From Sphingomonas sp. So64.6b (lineage in GTDB: Bacteria; Pseudomonadota; Alphaproteobacteria; Sphingomonadales; Sphingomonadaceae): a DNA stretch of 64,000 bases. The stretch covers positions 4,618,501 to 4,682,500 of the forward strand of contig NZ_CP048817.1 in NCBI RefSeq assembly GCF_014171475.1. Reading direction: 5' to 3'. Below are positions 17,664 through 25,180 of this stretch, one piece after another; position 1 is the first letter of the stretch, and every line of letters starts with the position of its first letter. Below the pieces are notes generated by a model. The model was given only the letters and a program-made list of their open reading frames with translations, was not told the origin of the DNA and ran no database searches. A program made the position numbers and the translations under genes.

Positions 17664-17700
17664 AATCGCATCGACTAGGTCATCTAGTCGAAACGCGGAG
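17664..17700. promoter_or_regulatory. Second box copy and diverging half-box between two genes
   Basis: The 15-mer TAGTCG-ATG-CGATTA recurs on the minus strand at 17664-17678. Across a 7-bp stem (CGACTAG-GTCAT-CTAGTCG, 17673-17691), a rightward TAGTCG-AAA-CGCGGA begins at 17686 and points toward the 205-residue protein gene. With the site at 17625 this makes three related elements within 76 bp of a divergent control region. Confidence 0.5.
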
Positions 17701-17812
17701 CGCATCGCCGCCGCCGATGTGGTGAAACAATTGCGACGGACCGGCCGACAGGCCTTCCGCCGGATTTTAGCGGGGTCGCTTTCGACCCGATGCACATGGC
17801 GAGGAGACTATC

Positions 17813-18430
17813 ATGAGCTTCATCAACCCCCTGAACATCGCACGCCTGGCCACTCAGGTCGCCCCGATGGCGCTTGGCCCCGGCGGTATGGCCTTTGTGG
17901 CGGCGCGTCAGCTGACCTCGGCAATCGGCCAGCAGGCGATCCAGCAGATCGGTCAGATGCTCGGCCTGCCACAGTCGTCGATCGACCTGGCTCAGGGCGC
18001 GTTCGCGGCCTCGCATGGCGATTTCGCCGGCGCTGCGGGTAATCTGCAGGACGCAGCGGAGGGCTTTGGCGAGATGTTCAACGCTTCGCGGGCCGACCGG
18101 GACGACGCTTCGCAGCAATTGCAGGACGCGATCGACAAGATGGTCTCGCGCATGGCCGATGGCGACGACGCCAAGTCGGCGCGCAGCGGTCGCGGTGGCA
18201 GATCGTCGGGCCAGAGCTGGCTGATGGCGCTGGCCGAAGCGCTTGGCCGCAAGCTCGACAAGATGGCGCGCGAGATGAGCTCGATGGCCGATCAGATCAC
18301 CGACAAGACCCCGTCGCTGACCGCGAAGTTCGGCGCCAAGAGCCAGGAATTCGGTATCCTGATGAACGCCGCAACCAACGCGATCAAGACGATCGGCGAG
18401 GCGGAAGCGAACTCGGCGCGCAAGGGCTAA
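17813..18430 (+). CDS. Needle-related 205-residue protein, candidate filament or translocator
   Basis: The N-terminal part has a hydrophobic, Ala/Gly/Met-rich segment (residues about 12-50) and the middle is helical. From Trp136 to the end, about 70 residues parallel the C-terminal 73 of the SctF-like subunit at 30259. Shared features are a WxxAL...A-G-LDK block, M-D-I spacing, SLTAK-like against ITKLTA, and a common final ARKG. This suggests a needle-like helical hairpin fused to a membrane-active N-terminus. EspA-type filament and translocator proteins have comparable designs, but I cannot assign it to either. GAGGAG precedes the ATG, the upstream region has a cluster of dyad elements, and a strong terminator follows. 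Confidence 0.58.
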   Translation: MSFINPLNIARLATQVAPMALGPGGMAFVAARQLTSAIGQQAIQQIGQMLGLPQSSIDLAQGAFAASHGDFAGAAGNLQDAAEGFGEMFNASRADRDDASQQLQDAIDKMVSRMADGDDAKSARSGRGGRSSGQSWLMALAEALGRKLDKMAREMSSMADQITDKTPSLTAKFGAKSQEFGILMNAATNAIKTIGEAEANSARKG

Positions 18431-18478
18431 GTTTGGGGCTAAGTTGCTTCGATCAGGATATTCATCCTGGTTACAGGA

Positions 18479-18519
18479 GGGGGTCGGTATATCCGGCCCC
18501 CTTCATGCGTTGGCATGAA
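18479..18519 (+). terminator. Two tandem hairpins after the 205-residue gene
   Basis: The first stem is GGGGGTCGG against CCGGCCCCC (18479-18501, one G-T pair), directly followed by TTCATGC-GTTG-GCATGAA (18502-18519). There is no long T-run, so termination may be moderate. Confidence 0.55.
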
Positions 18520-18545
18520 AGCGCACCTGATTACGGGAGATGATG

Positions 18546-19271
18546 ATGCGAAACCGGATATTCCTTGGCCTCACCGCGGCGGCATGCGCGCTGCTGCCGG
18601 TCAGCCTGCCCGCACAGGGCGTGTTCAACATGGGCATGCTGACCAACACGCTGACTCAGGGCGGCAGCGATTCCTCCAGCGTCTCGAGCGTGCGCAACAG
18701 TGGCGGGTTCCGGCAGATGTTGCGCCCGGCGCCGCGCGGGCCAGTACGGATCAACCCCGCCGCGCTCAATTTTCGCCCCGACAAGGCGGCGCGCAAGCGC
18801 AACATGGCGCGCTTCGTCGCCAGCATCCGCCGGGTCGATCCGGCCGGCGCCAAAGGCTTGCAGGATGTGCTCACCAAACATGACCTGATCGCGGAGATGA
18901 ACGTGCAGTTGCCGCACAGCGGGCTGCGCGCAAACAGCGTGCCCGATGCGATGGCGCTGTATCTGGTAACCGCCTGGTACGGTGTGCGCGGCAGCACCGA
19001 CAGCAAGCCGGCGGATTTCCGCGCGGTGCGCGATCAGTTCGCACGAGCGATCGGCACGACGCGCGGTTACGCGGGCACGAGCAATGCCGAAAAACAGCAA
19101 ATGTCGGAATCGATGTTGCTGCAGGCGATGATCGCCGATCAGGCGGTGCAGAACGCCAAGGGCAATCCGGCGCAGTTGCGCCAGCTGCGCAACAATCTGA
19201 ACGCCGGCGCGCGCGCGACGTTCGGGTTCGACCTCACTCAATTGCGGCTAGGGCCGAACGGCCTGGGCTGA
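18546..19271 (+). CDS. DUF6683-like exported protein
   Basis: About 241 residues with a signal peptide (FLGLTAAACALLPVSLPAQG) and a mainly helical mature part. Blocks such as LNFRPDKAARKRNMARFV, VPDAMALYLVTAWY and FGFDLTQLRL fit my recollection of DUF6683, a family of unknown function. Three ATG codons follow each other; I chose the third (18546) because GGGAG is then six bases away. It converges with the sctU-to-luxR operon, leaving only a few bases between stop codons. There is no evidence that it belongs to the secretion system. Confidence 0.6.
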   Translation: MRNRIFLGLTAAACALLPVSLPAQGVFNMGMLTNTLTQGGSDSSSVSSVRNSGGFRQMLRPAPRGPVRINPAALNFRPDKAARKRNMARFVASIRRVDPAGAKGLQDVLTKHDLIAEMNVQLPHSGLRANSVPDAMALYLVTAWYGVRGSTDSKPADFRAVRDQFARAIGTTRGYAGTSNAEKQQMSESMLLQAMIADQAVQNAKGNPAQLRQLRNNLNAGARATFGFDLTQLRLGPNGLG

Positions 19272-19275
19272 CGTG

Positions 19276-19632
19276 TCAGTCGGCCGAATAGAACAACATG
19301 CCCGCAAGCGCGGCGAGTTCGCGCATGCCGTCGAGCTCGAGCTTGCGGGCGACGTTCGACAAATGCACCCGGACGGTGTTTTCGGAAATCAGCAGCAGCG
19401 CCGCGATGTCGCTGTTCGACCGGCCCCAGCCGAGGAAACGGACGCAGGTCAGCTCCATCGGCGTCAGCTTGAGCAGTGCTTCGCGGTGCCGTTTGGGCAC
19501 GCGCGCGGCCTCGACGATATGCTCGCCGAGCGCGATCGGCGCGGCCGCACCGGGCGTCGCGTCGGCCTTGCGCAGCAGTTCGGCGATCGCCGCGAGCCGC
19601 GCATCCTCGGTCATCGTCGCGGTCTCGCTCAA
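19276..19632 (-). CDS. Short LuxR-type HTH regulator closing the sct operon
   Basis: About 118 residues. The C-terminal half is a GerE/LuxR helix-turn-helix (LTPMELTCVRFLGWGRSNSD, then ALLLISENTVRVHLSNVARK). The N-terminal 45 residues are too short for a receiver or autoinducer domain. The TTG at 19632 overlaps the sctT stop codon, indicating translational coupling; an ATG at 19614 is an alternative. As the last gene of the leftward T3SS operon it is the best local candidate for controlling this system. LuxR-type dimers bind dyad-symmetric sites, so it might read the TARTCG-N3-CGATTA boxes; that link is inference. Confidence 0.8.
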   Translation of the reverse strand: MSETATMTEDARLAAIAELLRKADATPGAAAPIALGEHIVEAARVPKRHREALLKLTPMELTCVRFLGWGRSNSDIAALLLISENTVRVHLSNVARKLELDGMRELAALAGMLFYSAD

Positions 19633-20408
19633 ACCCCGCCCAGCCCACGTAACAGGTCGATCAGCACCCCCGGCCGGCTGACGATATCGCGCATCACCGC
19701 GTCGATATAGGATCCGAGCAGCAACAGGATGATCGCGGTTGCGGCGATCGATTTGATCGACAACGACAGGGTGAACACGTTCAGCTGCTGTGCGAACCGG
19801 TTCATCAGGCCGAGCGCGAGGTCGATCAGGAACAGGACGGTGAGCACCGGCGCCGCGAACAGCGTAGCGAGAACCATCAGCCGCCCGAACTCGCCCTCGA
19901 ACAGCAACAACCCGCGCGGATCGAGCGCCGGTGCGGGCGACGCGATCGGCCAGAGCGCATAGCTTTCCATGATCACCTGGACGAGCAACGACAGGCCGCC
20001 GGAAAAGATGAACACGATGTTGGCGAGCCGCCCGAGGAACGCGCCGTTAAGCGATGTCTGATGTCCGGACAGCGGATCGACCACTTGCGCCAGGCTGGAG
20101 CCGACCTTGGTGTCGATAATTTGTCCGGCGGCTTCGAGCGCCCACAGCACCGAGCCGAAGAAGAAGCCGATCAGCAGCCCGACGAACGCCTCCTTGGCGA
20201 AGATCGGCACCCAGTCGGTCGCGCCGAGCTGAGTCAGTTCGAGCGGCGGCTGGATCGCGAGGCTGACAATGCCGAGCGAAATGAAGATCGAGTTGCGCAC
20301 CAGCGCCGGCACCGTCTCGCTGGAGAAGATCGGCAACATCAGAAAGGCGGTCGCGGTCCGTGCAGTGCCGACGCCGAGCAGCAGTGTCTGATCAGCCCAG
20401 CCGCTCAC
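19629..20408 (-). CDS. sctT: T3SS export apparatus protein SctT
   Basis: SpaR/FliR/YscT family, 259 residues, typical length. Several hydrophobic helices are seen, including FVGLLIGFFFGSVLWALEAAG followed by the family-typical DTKVGSSLAQVVDPLSG. SctT joins SctR and SctS in the inner-membrane export gate. The GTG start overlaps the sctS stop as GTGA, so the two are coupled. Confidence 0.93.
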   Translation of the reverse strand: MSGWADQTLLLGVGTARTATAFLMLPIFSSETVPALVRNSIFISLGIVSLAIQPPLELTQLGATDWVPIFAKEAFVGLLIGFFFGSVLWALEAAGQIIDTKVGSSLAQVVDPLSGHQTSLNGAFLGRLANIVFIFSGGLSLLVQVIMESYALWPIASPAPALDPRGLLLFEGEFGRLMVLATLFAAPVLTVLFLIDLALGLMNRFAQQLNVFTLSLSIKSIAATAIILLLLGSYIDAVMRDIVSRPGVLIDLLRGLGGV

Positions 20409-20674
20409 CGCCGGATCAGCGCCGGAAATTCGGTGAAGATGCGGTCACTGAAGCGATAGAGCGACGAGGCGAGCAGGGCGGCGGTTACGAACAGGGTGAT
20501 GACGATCGCGAAAAATTTGACCGTATATTGCAGCGTCTGTTCCTGGATCTGCGTCGCCGCCTGGACGATCGCGACGAGCAGGCCGGCGACCGACGCGACG
20601 ATGATCGGCGGCGCCGATAGGATCAGCACGAGCCACAGCGCGTCATTGGTGAGGCTGACGAAGTCGCCGTTCAC
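20405..20674 (-). CDS. sctS: T3SS export apparatus protein SctS
   Basis: FliQ/YscS family, 89 residues with two membrane helices (ALWLVLILSAPPIIVASVAG and FFAIVITLFVTAALLASSLY) joined by the typical AIVQAATQIQEQTLQ segment. It forms the export gate with SctR and SctT. The GTG start has GAGGAA upstream. It is separated from sctR by about 168 bp that hold a REPIN-like inverted repeat, which is unusual because these genes normally abut. Confidence 0.93.
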   Translation of the reverse strand: MNGDFVSLTNDALWLVLILSAPPIIVASVAGLLVAIVQAATQIQEQTLQYTVKFFAIVITLFVTAALLASSLYRFSDRIFTEFPALIRR

Positions 20675-20689
20675 GACCGGGATTCCTCA

Positions 20690-20840
20690 GAGTTTGTCTG
20701 AAAATGCGCTGAGGGCGCATTTTGCGGTGCCAGCCCGCTCCCCCTCCCGGCCACCCACAGCATATCCTGGATGGGTGGCCGGGAGGGGGAGCGGGCTGGC
20801 ACCGCTTTAAATTCGCCCTTTCGCGAATTTTCAAACAGCT
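20690..20840. repeat. REPIN/MITE-like inverted repeat inside the sct operon
   Basis: Two 34-bp arms (20724-20757 and 20772-20805) are perfect reverse complements around a 14-bp loop; each contains CAGCCCGCTCCCCCTCCCGG or its complement. Outside the arms lie two smaller related hairpins (ATGCGC-tgag-GGCGCAT on the left; the right side read on the minus strand has ATTCGC-gaaa-GGGCGAAT), preceded on both sides by TGAAAAT. The whole is an imperfect mirror of about 150 bp, the layout of a REP doublet. It would form a strong hairpin in the operon mRNA between sctR and sctS. Confidence 0.75.
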
Positions 20841-20842
20841 CC

Positions 20843-21538
20843 TCAAACATAACTGAGCACCAGCCCGTGGGCGAGCTTCACCCAACCGTCGACCAGCACG
20901 AACAACAGCAATTTGAACGGCAACGAAATCGTCGTCGGCGACAGCATCATCATGCCCATCGCGAGCAGAATGTTGGAGATGACCAGATCTATGACGAGGA
21001 AGGGCAGGAAGATCAGGAAGCCGATCTGAAACGCGAGGCTCAATTCCTTCACGACGAACGCGGGAATGGCGACGATGAAGTCGCGGTCGGTCATCTCCAC
21101 GGCGTGCTTCGGATCACCCACGCGCTGCGCCGTTTTCAGGAAGAAGCTGCGCTCGCGTGGGTCGCTATGCTTGATCAGGAATGCGCGCAGCGGCTCCTTG
21201 CCCGCTTCGACCGCATTGAGCATCGTGTTGGTCGACGACAACATGCCGCCATTTGGCCCGCCCTCCGCGACCTGCATCTGTTGTTGCTGCGGATTGGCGC
21301 GGATCGCTTCCTGCATCTGCTGGCCGACCGGATACATCACGTAGAGCGTGAGGATCAGCGACAGGCCGTTGAGCACGATGTTCGGCGGCACCTGCTGAAG
21401 GCCGAGCGCATTGCGCAACAGACTGAGCGTGACCACGATCTTGGTGAAGCTGGTCACCATCACCGCAAAGAAGGGCGCGATCGCCAGTGCGACCACGACG
21501 ACGAGCGCCGAACCCGGCGTAAAGGTCGATAAATCCAT
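20843..21538 (-). CDS. sctR: T3SS export apparatus protein SctR
   Basis: FliP/YscR family, 231 residues. Seen: the N-terminal helix ALVVVVALAIAPFFAVMVTS followed by FTKIVVTLSLLRNALG, and the C-terminal FLIFLPFLVIDLVISNILLA and MMMLSPTTISLPFKLLLFV blocks that define the family. It builds the pentameric core of the export gate. The gene starts five bases after sctQ. Its stop codon lies at the edge of the inverted-repeat element. Confidence 0.95.
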   Translation of the reverse strand: MDLSTFTPGSALVVVVALAIAPFFAVMVTSFTKIVVTLSLLRNALGLQQVPPNIVLNGLSLILTLYVMYPVGQQMQEAIRANPQQQQMQVAEGGPNGGMLSSTNTMLNAVEAGKEPLRAFLIKHSDPRERSFFLKTAQRVGDPKHAVEMTDRDFIVAIPAFVVKELSLAFQIGFLIFLPFLVIDLVISNILLAMGMMMLSPTTISLPFKLLLFVLVDGWVKLAHGLVLSYV

Positions 21539-21543
21539 GAGCG

Positions 21544-22545
21544 TCAGCCTTCCCGGTTCTGCAGGATCGTGGTCATGAGCACGCCAAACCCCTGGCCGAT
21601 CGCAACCAGTTCGCCGCCGCCGATCGCGGTGTCTCCGGCGATGACTCGCACCGCGATCGTGCCGTTGTTCGGCGGCAGGGGGAGGACGCTTCCCTGACTG
21701 AGCGTAGCGAGTTCGGTCGCTGTCATGCTGGCGCCGACGATCTCGATGATGGTCTGGACGCGAATGTCGGCGATCCCGGCGCTGCCGGAATGAAGCGGGG
21801 CCGGTTCCCCGCCATGGGCGATGCCGGTATCGTTGTGCTCGAGATTTTCCTGCAAGATCAGAACCCTTTCGGTTGGGTCGATACGTACGCGGGGATGGTC
21901 GTTACGCCCCGGCAAGGTGAGTCGTGCGACGTGCGGCCCGATGCCGAGAAGCACGAGATCGCCGACGCCCAGCGTGTCGAGGCGCCGCGCGGAGATGGAC
22001 GGCCCGGCAAGCCGCGCGGTCCAGCGAAGTTTGAGGCCGGCGATCGCGGCGGGAAGGATCCTCGGCAATTCAAGCGGCGCGAGCTGCAGGCCGACCGGAA
22101 CCGCGATCAGCAGTCGGTTGCGCATCTCGCCCGCCGGGGTACTTGCATCGAGCCGGATCAGGACCGCGTCGCGATCGACCTCGCTCTCCAATCCGGCGGG
22201 GTGAAGCTCATCCCCCAGCACCAGTTCCAGCGCGGCGATCAGCGGCTCGATCCGCGACAGGCTGGCAGCGGCGCCGGCGGCATCGGGCTTGCCCTGTTTG
22301 CCCGAGACGCGCGCCAGCGTGCCGTCGATCAGCAGCGGCGCGATCGCGATCACATGGCTGCGTGCGCTGAACTGGATCCATGCCGTGGCGGCGCGACGAT
22401 CGCGCTCCGACGCGAGCCGCGCGACAGTGTTGAGGCCGTGGATCTCGCGGCGATTCAGCGCGGCGATCAGGTCGGTCTGCAGCAACGCGCGTGCCGGGTC
22501 GACCGAGCGTATGGCATCGCCGAGTGGGCGTGGACGTTCGCTCAT
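21544..22545 (-). CDS. sctQ: T3SS sorting-platform / C-ring protein SctQ
   Basis: 333 residues. The C-terminal 70 form a SpoA (FliN-like) domain, seen in IIEIVGASMTATELATLSQG and the following VRVIAGDTAIGGGELVAIG. The N-terminal 250 residues are divergent, as usual for SctQ, with LDTLGVGDLVLLG resembling the first SpoA half. SctQ forms the cytoplasmic pods that recruit SctK, SctL and SctN. It overlaps the FliO-like gene as ATGA. It is a single full-length gene, not split. Confidence 0.85.
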   Translation of the reverse strand: MSERPRPLGDAIRSVDPARALLQTDLIAALNRREIHGLNTVARLASERDRRAATAWIQFSARSHVIAIAPLLIDGTLARVSGKQGKPDAAGAAASLSRIEPLIAALELVLGDELHPAGLESEVDRDAVLIRLDASTPAGEMRNRLLIAVPVGLQLAPLELPRILPAAIAGLKLRWTARLAGPSISARRLDTLGVGDLVLLGIGPHVARLTLPGRNDHPRVRIDPTERVLILQENLEHNDTGIAHGGEPAPLHSGSAGIADIRVQTIIEIVGASMTATELATLSQGSVLPLPPNNGTIAVRVIAGDTAIGGGELVAIGQGFGVLMTTILQNREG

Positions 22546-22877
22546 GGCTCGATCCTCGCTTCGGTGATGACATCGTCGGTACGCAAGGGTTTCGCTCCGG
22601 CGCCCCAGTTACGCAGCAACCGGACCGATCCGGACGCCACGCCGATCAGCATCAGCTCGCCCTCCGCCTCGACCAGCAGCAGCCGTTCGCGCTGCCCGAC
22701 CGCGAGTGCGCGGACGAAACGCAGCTGACGTTCGGGTTCCCCGTCGCGCATGCCCATGCCGCGGTCCTGCCAGGTGCGCAGCGTCTTGAGGCAGATCCAG
22801 GCGAGGCCAAGCACGATCGCGAGCGCGACGATCATGCCGACAAGTCCGGACAAGGCGGTACCGATCGTCGAATCCAT
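22542..22877 (-). CDS. FliO-like membrane protein within the T3SS operon
   Basis: 111 residues. An N-terminal transmembrane helix (GLVGMIVALAIVLGLAWICL) is followed by a short basic linker and a domain reading RALAVGQRERLLLVEAEGEL with MLIGVASGSVRLL. This is the FliO pattern: one TM, then a small SpoA-like strand-rich domain. FliO helps assemble the FliP-FliR gate of flagella. Injectisomes generally have no named equivalent. It overlaps sctU by one base (TAATG) and sctQ by four, so it is a true operon member. The family call is by pattern, not by search. Confidence 0.7.
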   Translation of the reverse strand: MDSTIGTALSGLVGMIVALAIVLGLAWICLKTLRTWQDRGMGMRDGEPERQLRFVRALAVGQRERLLLVEAEGELMLIGVASGSVRLLRNWGAGAKPLRTDDVITEARIEP

Positions 22878-24028
22878 TATGCTCCCTCCAACTCAACATC
22901 GCGTTCGAGGTCGTTGACCCCATGATCGCCGCGCTCGCGCATCTTGCCCGCCCACAGGACGATCTGGGCAATGGCATCGAACATGTCGCGCGGGATGACC
23001 TCGTCGATGCCGCCATCTTCGTAGAGCTTGCGCGCGACGGGGACGTGGCGGATGATCGGCACGCCCGCTTCCTCGGCTGCTTCGCGCATCGCCTTGGCCA
23101 GCGGGCCTTCGCCCCGCGCGGTCATCACCGGCACCGGGCAGCTCTCCGGATCATAGTCGAGCGCGATGGCGATATGGGTCGGGTTGACCACCAGCACGCT
23201 GGCGCCACGCGCCGCGCCGACCGCGTTCTGGTTGGCCCATTCCTCATGCAGCTGGCGGCGATTCGATTTGATTAGCGGGTCGCCCTCGCTGTTCTTCGCC
23301 TCGTCGCGGATATCGCGCATGCTCATGCGCAGCTTCTTGATATAGCTGTGGCGCTGCCACGCCATGTCGGCAACCGCGATCAGCAGGAAGATCGCGAAGG
23401 TCCAGAGCAAGGTGGTGCGGATCAGCCCGCCGGAAAAGGACAGTACCGCGGCCGCGGCGGAGCGGCCGTCGCTTGCCCCCACCGGCAACAGCATCGGCCC
23501 GGTCTTTTCCAGGATCTCGGCGAGCGATCCGCGCAGCACAAGCCAGACGACGAAGACGATCAGCGCCGCCTTGGCCACGGTCTTGGCGAGATCGACGAGG
23601 TTGTCGACGCTGAACATCCGCTTCAGCCCCTCGACCGGATTCATCTTGCTGAGTTCGGGCTTGAGTTTTTCGGTGGTGAAGACGCCGCCTGCCTGCAGGA
23701 ATTCGGACAGCACGCCGGCAAGTGCGGCCGGGATCAGGGCGATGGCGGTAATCGCGATCAGCGCGAATGCCGCACTGGCGCCAAGCGCTCCTGCGGCCGA
23801 GACGAATGAGCCACCCTTGGCAACCGCGGCAAAACCTTCGTCGAACAGGGCCAGGATACGAGTGGCGGCAAAGCCCGCGCCAAACACAAGGACGATCAGC
23901 CAGACGAGGAGCGTGACGGTGGCGGTGACGTCTTTCGACTTCGCCACGTCGCCCTTCTTGCGCGCATCTGCCAGCCGTTTTGGCGTCGGCCGTTCGGTCT
24001 TGTCGCCACCATCATTCTTTTGCGCCAC
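22877..24028 (-). CDS. sctU: T3SS export switch protein SctU
   Basis: FlhB/YscU family, about 383 residues. It begins with KTERPTPKRLADARKKGDVA, the conserved cytoplasmic start, then has four membrane helices and the autocleavage site NPTH at residues 282-285, followed by the SctU C-terminal domain. Cleavage at NPTH switches substrate specificity. I chose GTG 24028 because GGGAG lies six bases upstream and the family motif starts right after; the open frame back to 24082 adds unrelated residues. It is the first gene of the leftward operon. Confidence 0.94.
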   Translation of the reverse strand: MAQKNDGGDKTERPTPKRLADARKKGDVAKSKDVTATVTLLVWLIVLVFGAGFAATRILALFDEGFAAVAKGGSFVSAAGALGASAAFALIAITAIALIPAALAGVLSEFLQAGGVFTTEKLKPELSKMNPVEGLKRMFSVDNLVDLAKTVAKAALIVFVVWLVLRGSLAEILEKTGPMLLPVGASDGRSAAAAVLSFSGGLIRTTLLWTFAIFLLIAVADMAWQRHSYIKKLRMSMRDIRDEAKNSEGDPLIKSNRRQLHEEWANQNAVGAARGASVLVVNPTHIAIALDYDPESCPVPVMTARGEGPLAKAMREAAEEAGVPIIRHVPVARKLYEDGGIDEVIPRDMFDAIAQIVLWAGKMRERGDHGVNDLERDVELEGA

Positions 24029-24484
24029 ACAGCACTCCCGTTGCGCCGGCACGCGCCAATAAAGGCACGTGCTCGACACCACGTCGGTAAACAGCGCTCA
24101 CCGTCCGATCGCAGGACCCATTTGCGTATCAAACTCCCTAAAGGTTCTCAGAAGAGGTGAGACAAGTCAACGCCATCTGCAGAGGCTATTGCCTCAGAAC
24201 TGTAACCAAATCCGATGCATTAATACTTTGCAGACAACGTCAAACCCGGCGACAGGCGCTCGGTTCGCATCCGAAACGAAATCTATTGTACGATGAAATG
24301 TTCGTTAACCGGGACGGATCGGACGAAAGTCGCGATGAACCGAACCATTTAGGGGTGCTAACTGTCACAAGAAAGGCATAGCCTTGAAAAGTCGGGAATA
24401 GTTCACCCGCCTCGCAGGACCCCCACGCGACATCGAACGCCCAATCAACGTACCCGGCAAGGGGCAGAGAGCAGGAGCGGGAAG
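24029..24484. promoter_or_regulatory. Divergent control region of the two sct operons
   Basis: A 456-bp gene-free stretch between sctU (leftward) and the lytic transglycosylase (rightward), where both operon promoters must lie. I looked for the TARTCG-N3-CGATTA dyad and found no good copy: the nearest, around ATCCGAAACGAAAT at 24258, matches only about half the positions. No PIP-box or hrp-box spacing was convincing either. The structural genes therefore seem to use different signals from the candidate effectors. Confidence 0.6.
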
Positions 24485-25174
24485 ATGATAAAGAACATAA
24501 CTCGCAGGTTACGGCGATCTTCGGTCGGGGTCGCAGTGGTGGCCGCGTCAATCGCCACGCCGGCATTCGCCGATTGCGACGGCGCGGCGATCGCGGCTCG
24601 TTTCACTGAGGCCGTACGGATCTGCAAACCTGCGTCCGGCTCGGGCGACGGCACGGCCCGCTATCGGGGCGCAACGGTCGCCGAGATGCCGGTCGCCGTG
24701 TCGGTGAGCATGCCGGGTTACCGCGCCCGTCTCGCCAAGGCGGCACTGGCGGTCGAGGGTTCCGGGCGTCCGCACACCGATTCACTGGTTGTCGCGGTGG
24801 CGCAGCGTTACCGCATCGATCCGCATCTGCTCGCCTCGATCGTGCGCACCGAATCGGCCGGGCGGGCGAGCGCGATTTCCAACAAGGGTGCGCTCGGGCT
24901 GATGCAGGTGATGCCGGGGACCGCCCGTGGGCTCGGCGTGCGCAATCCGCGCGCAATGCTCAATGACCCTGTTCTCGCGCTCAGCACGGGGGCTGCGTAT
25001 CTGAAACAATTGCAAGGCAAGCTCGGCAATAATGTGCCGCTGGTCGTTGCGGCCTATAATGCCGGCCCCGGCGCGGTCGCCAAGGCGCGCGGCATTCCCA
25101 ATTATCGCGAGACGCGCGGTTATGTCGCGACCGTGATGGGCCGTTATGCCGCCGCCCGCGGCGCGGCACGGTAA
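24485..25174 (+). CDS. T3SS-associated lytic transglycosylase
   Basis: 229 residues with a signal peptide (GVAVVAASIATPAFA-D) and a C-terminal SLT domain of the IpgF/VirB1 type. Motifs are IVRTESAGRASAISNKGALG, with the catalytic glutamate in TESAG, then LMQVMPGTA and VAAYNAGPGAV. It would cut peptidoglycan in the periplasm so that the injectisome can cross the wall. AGGAG lies before the ATG. It is the first gene of the rightward operon, six bases before sctV. Confidence 0.9.
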   Translation: MIKNITRRLRRSSVGVAVVAASIATPAFADCDGAAIAARFTEAVRICKPASGSGDGTARYRGATVAEMPVAVSVSMPGYRARLAKAALAVEGSGRPHTDSLVVAVAQRYRIDPHLLASIVRTESAGRASAISNKGALGLMQVMPGTARGLGVRNPRAMLNDPVLALSTGAAYLKQLQGKLGNNVPLVVAAYNAGPGAVAKARGIPNYRETRGYVATVMGRYAAARGAAR

Positions 25175-25180
25175 GCCGCG

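Noticed and set aside
24029..24484. Possible dyad box (ATCCGAAACGAAAT) or PIP/hrp-type box in the divergent sct promoter region
   Set aside because: It matches only about half of the 12 informative positions, and no TTCG-N15-TTCG or GGAACC-N15/16-CCAC spacing could be found.
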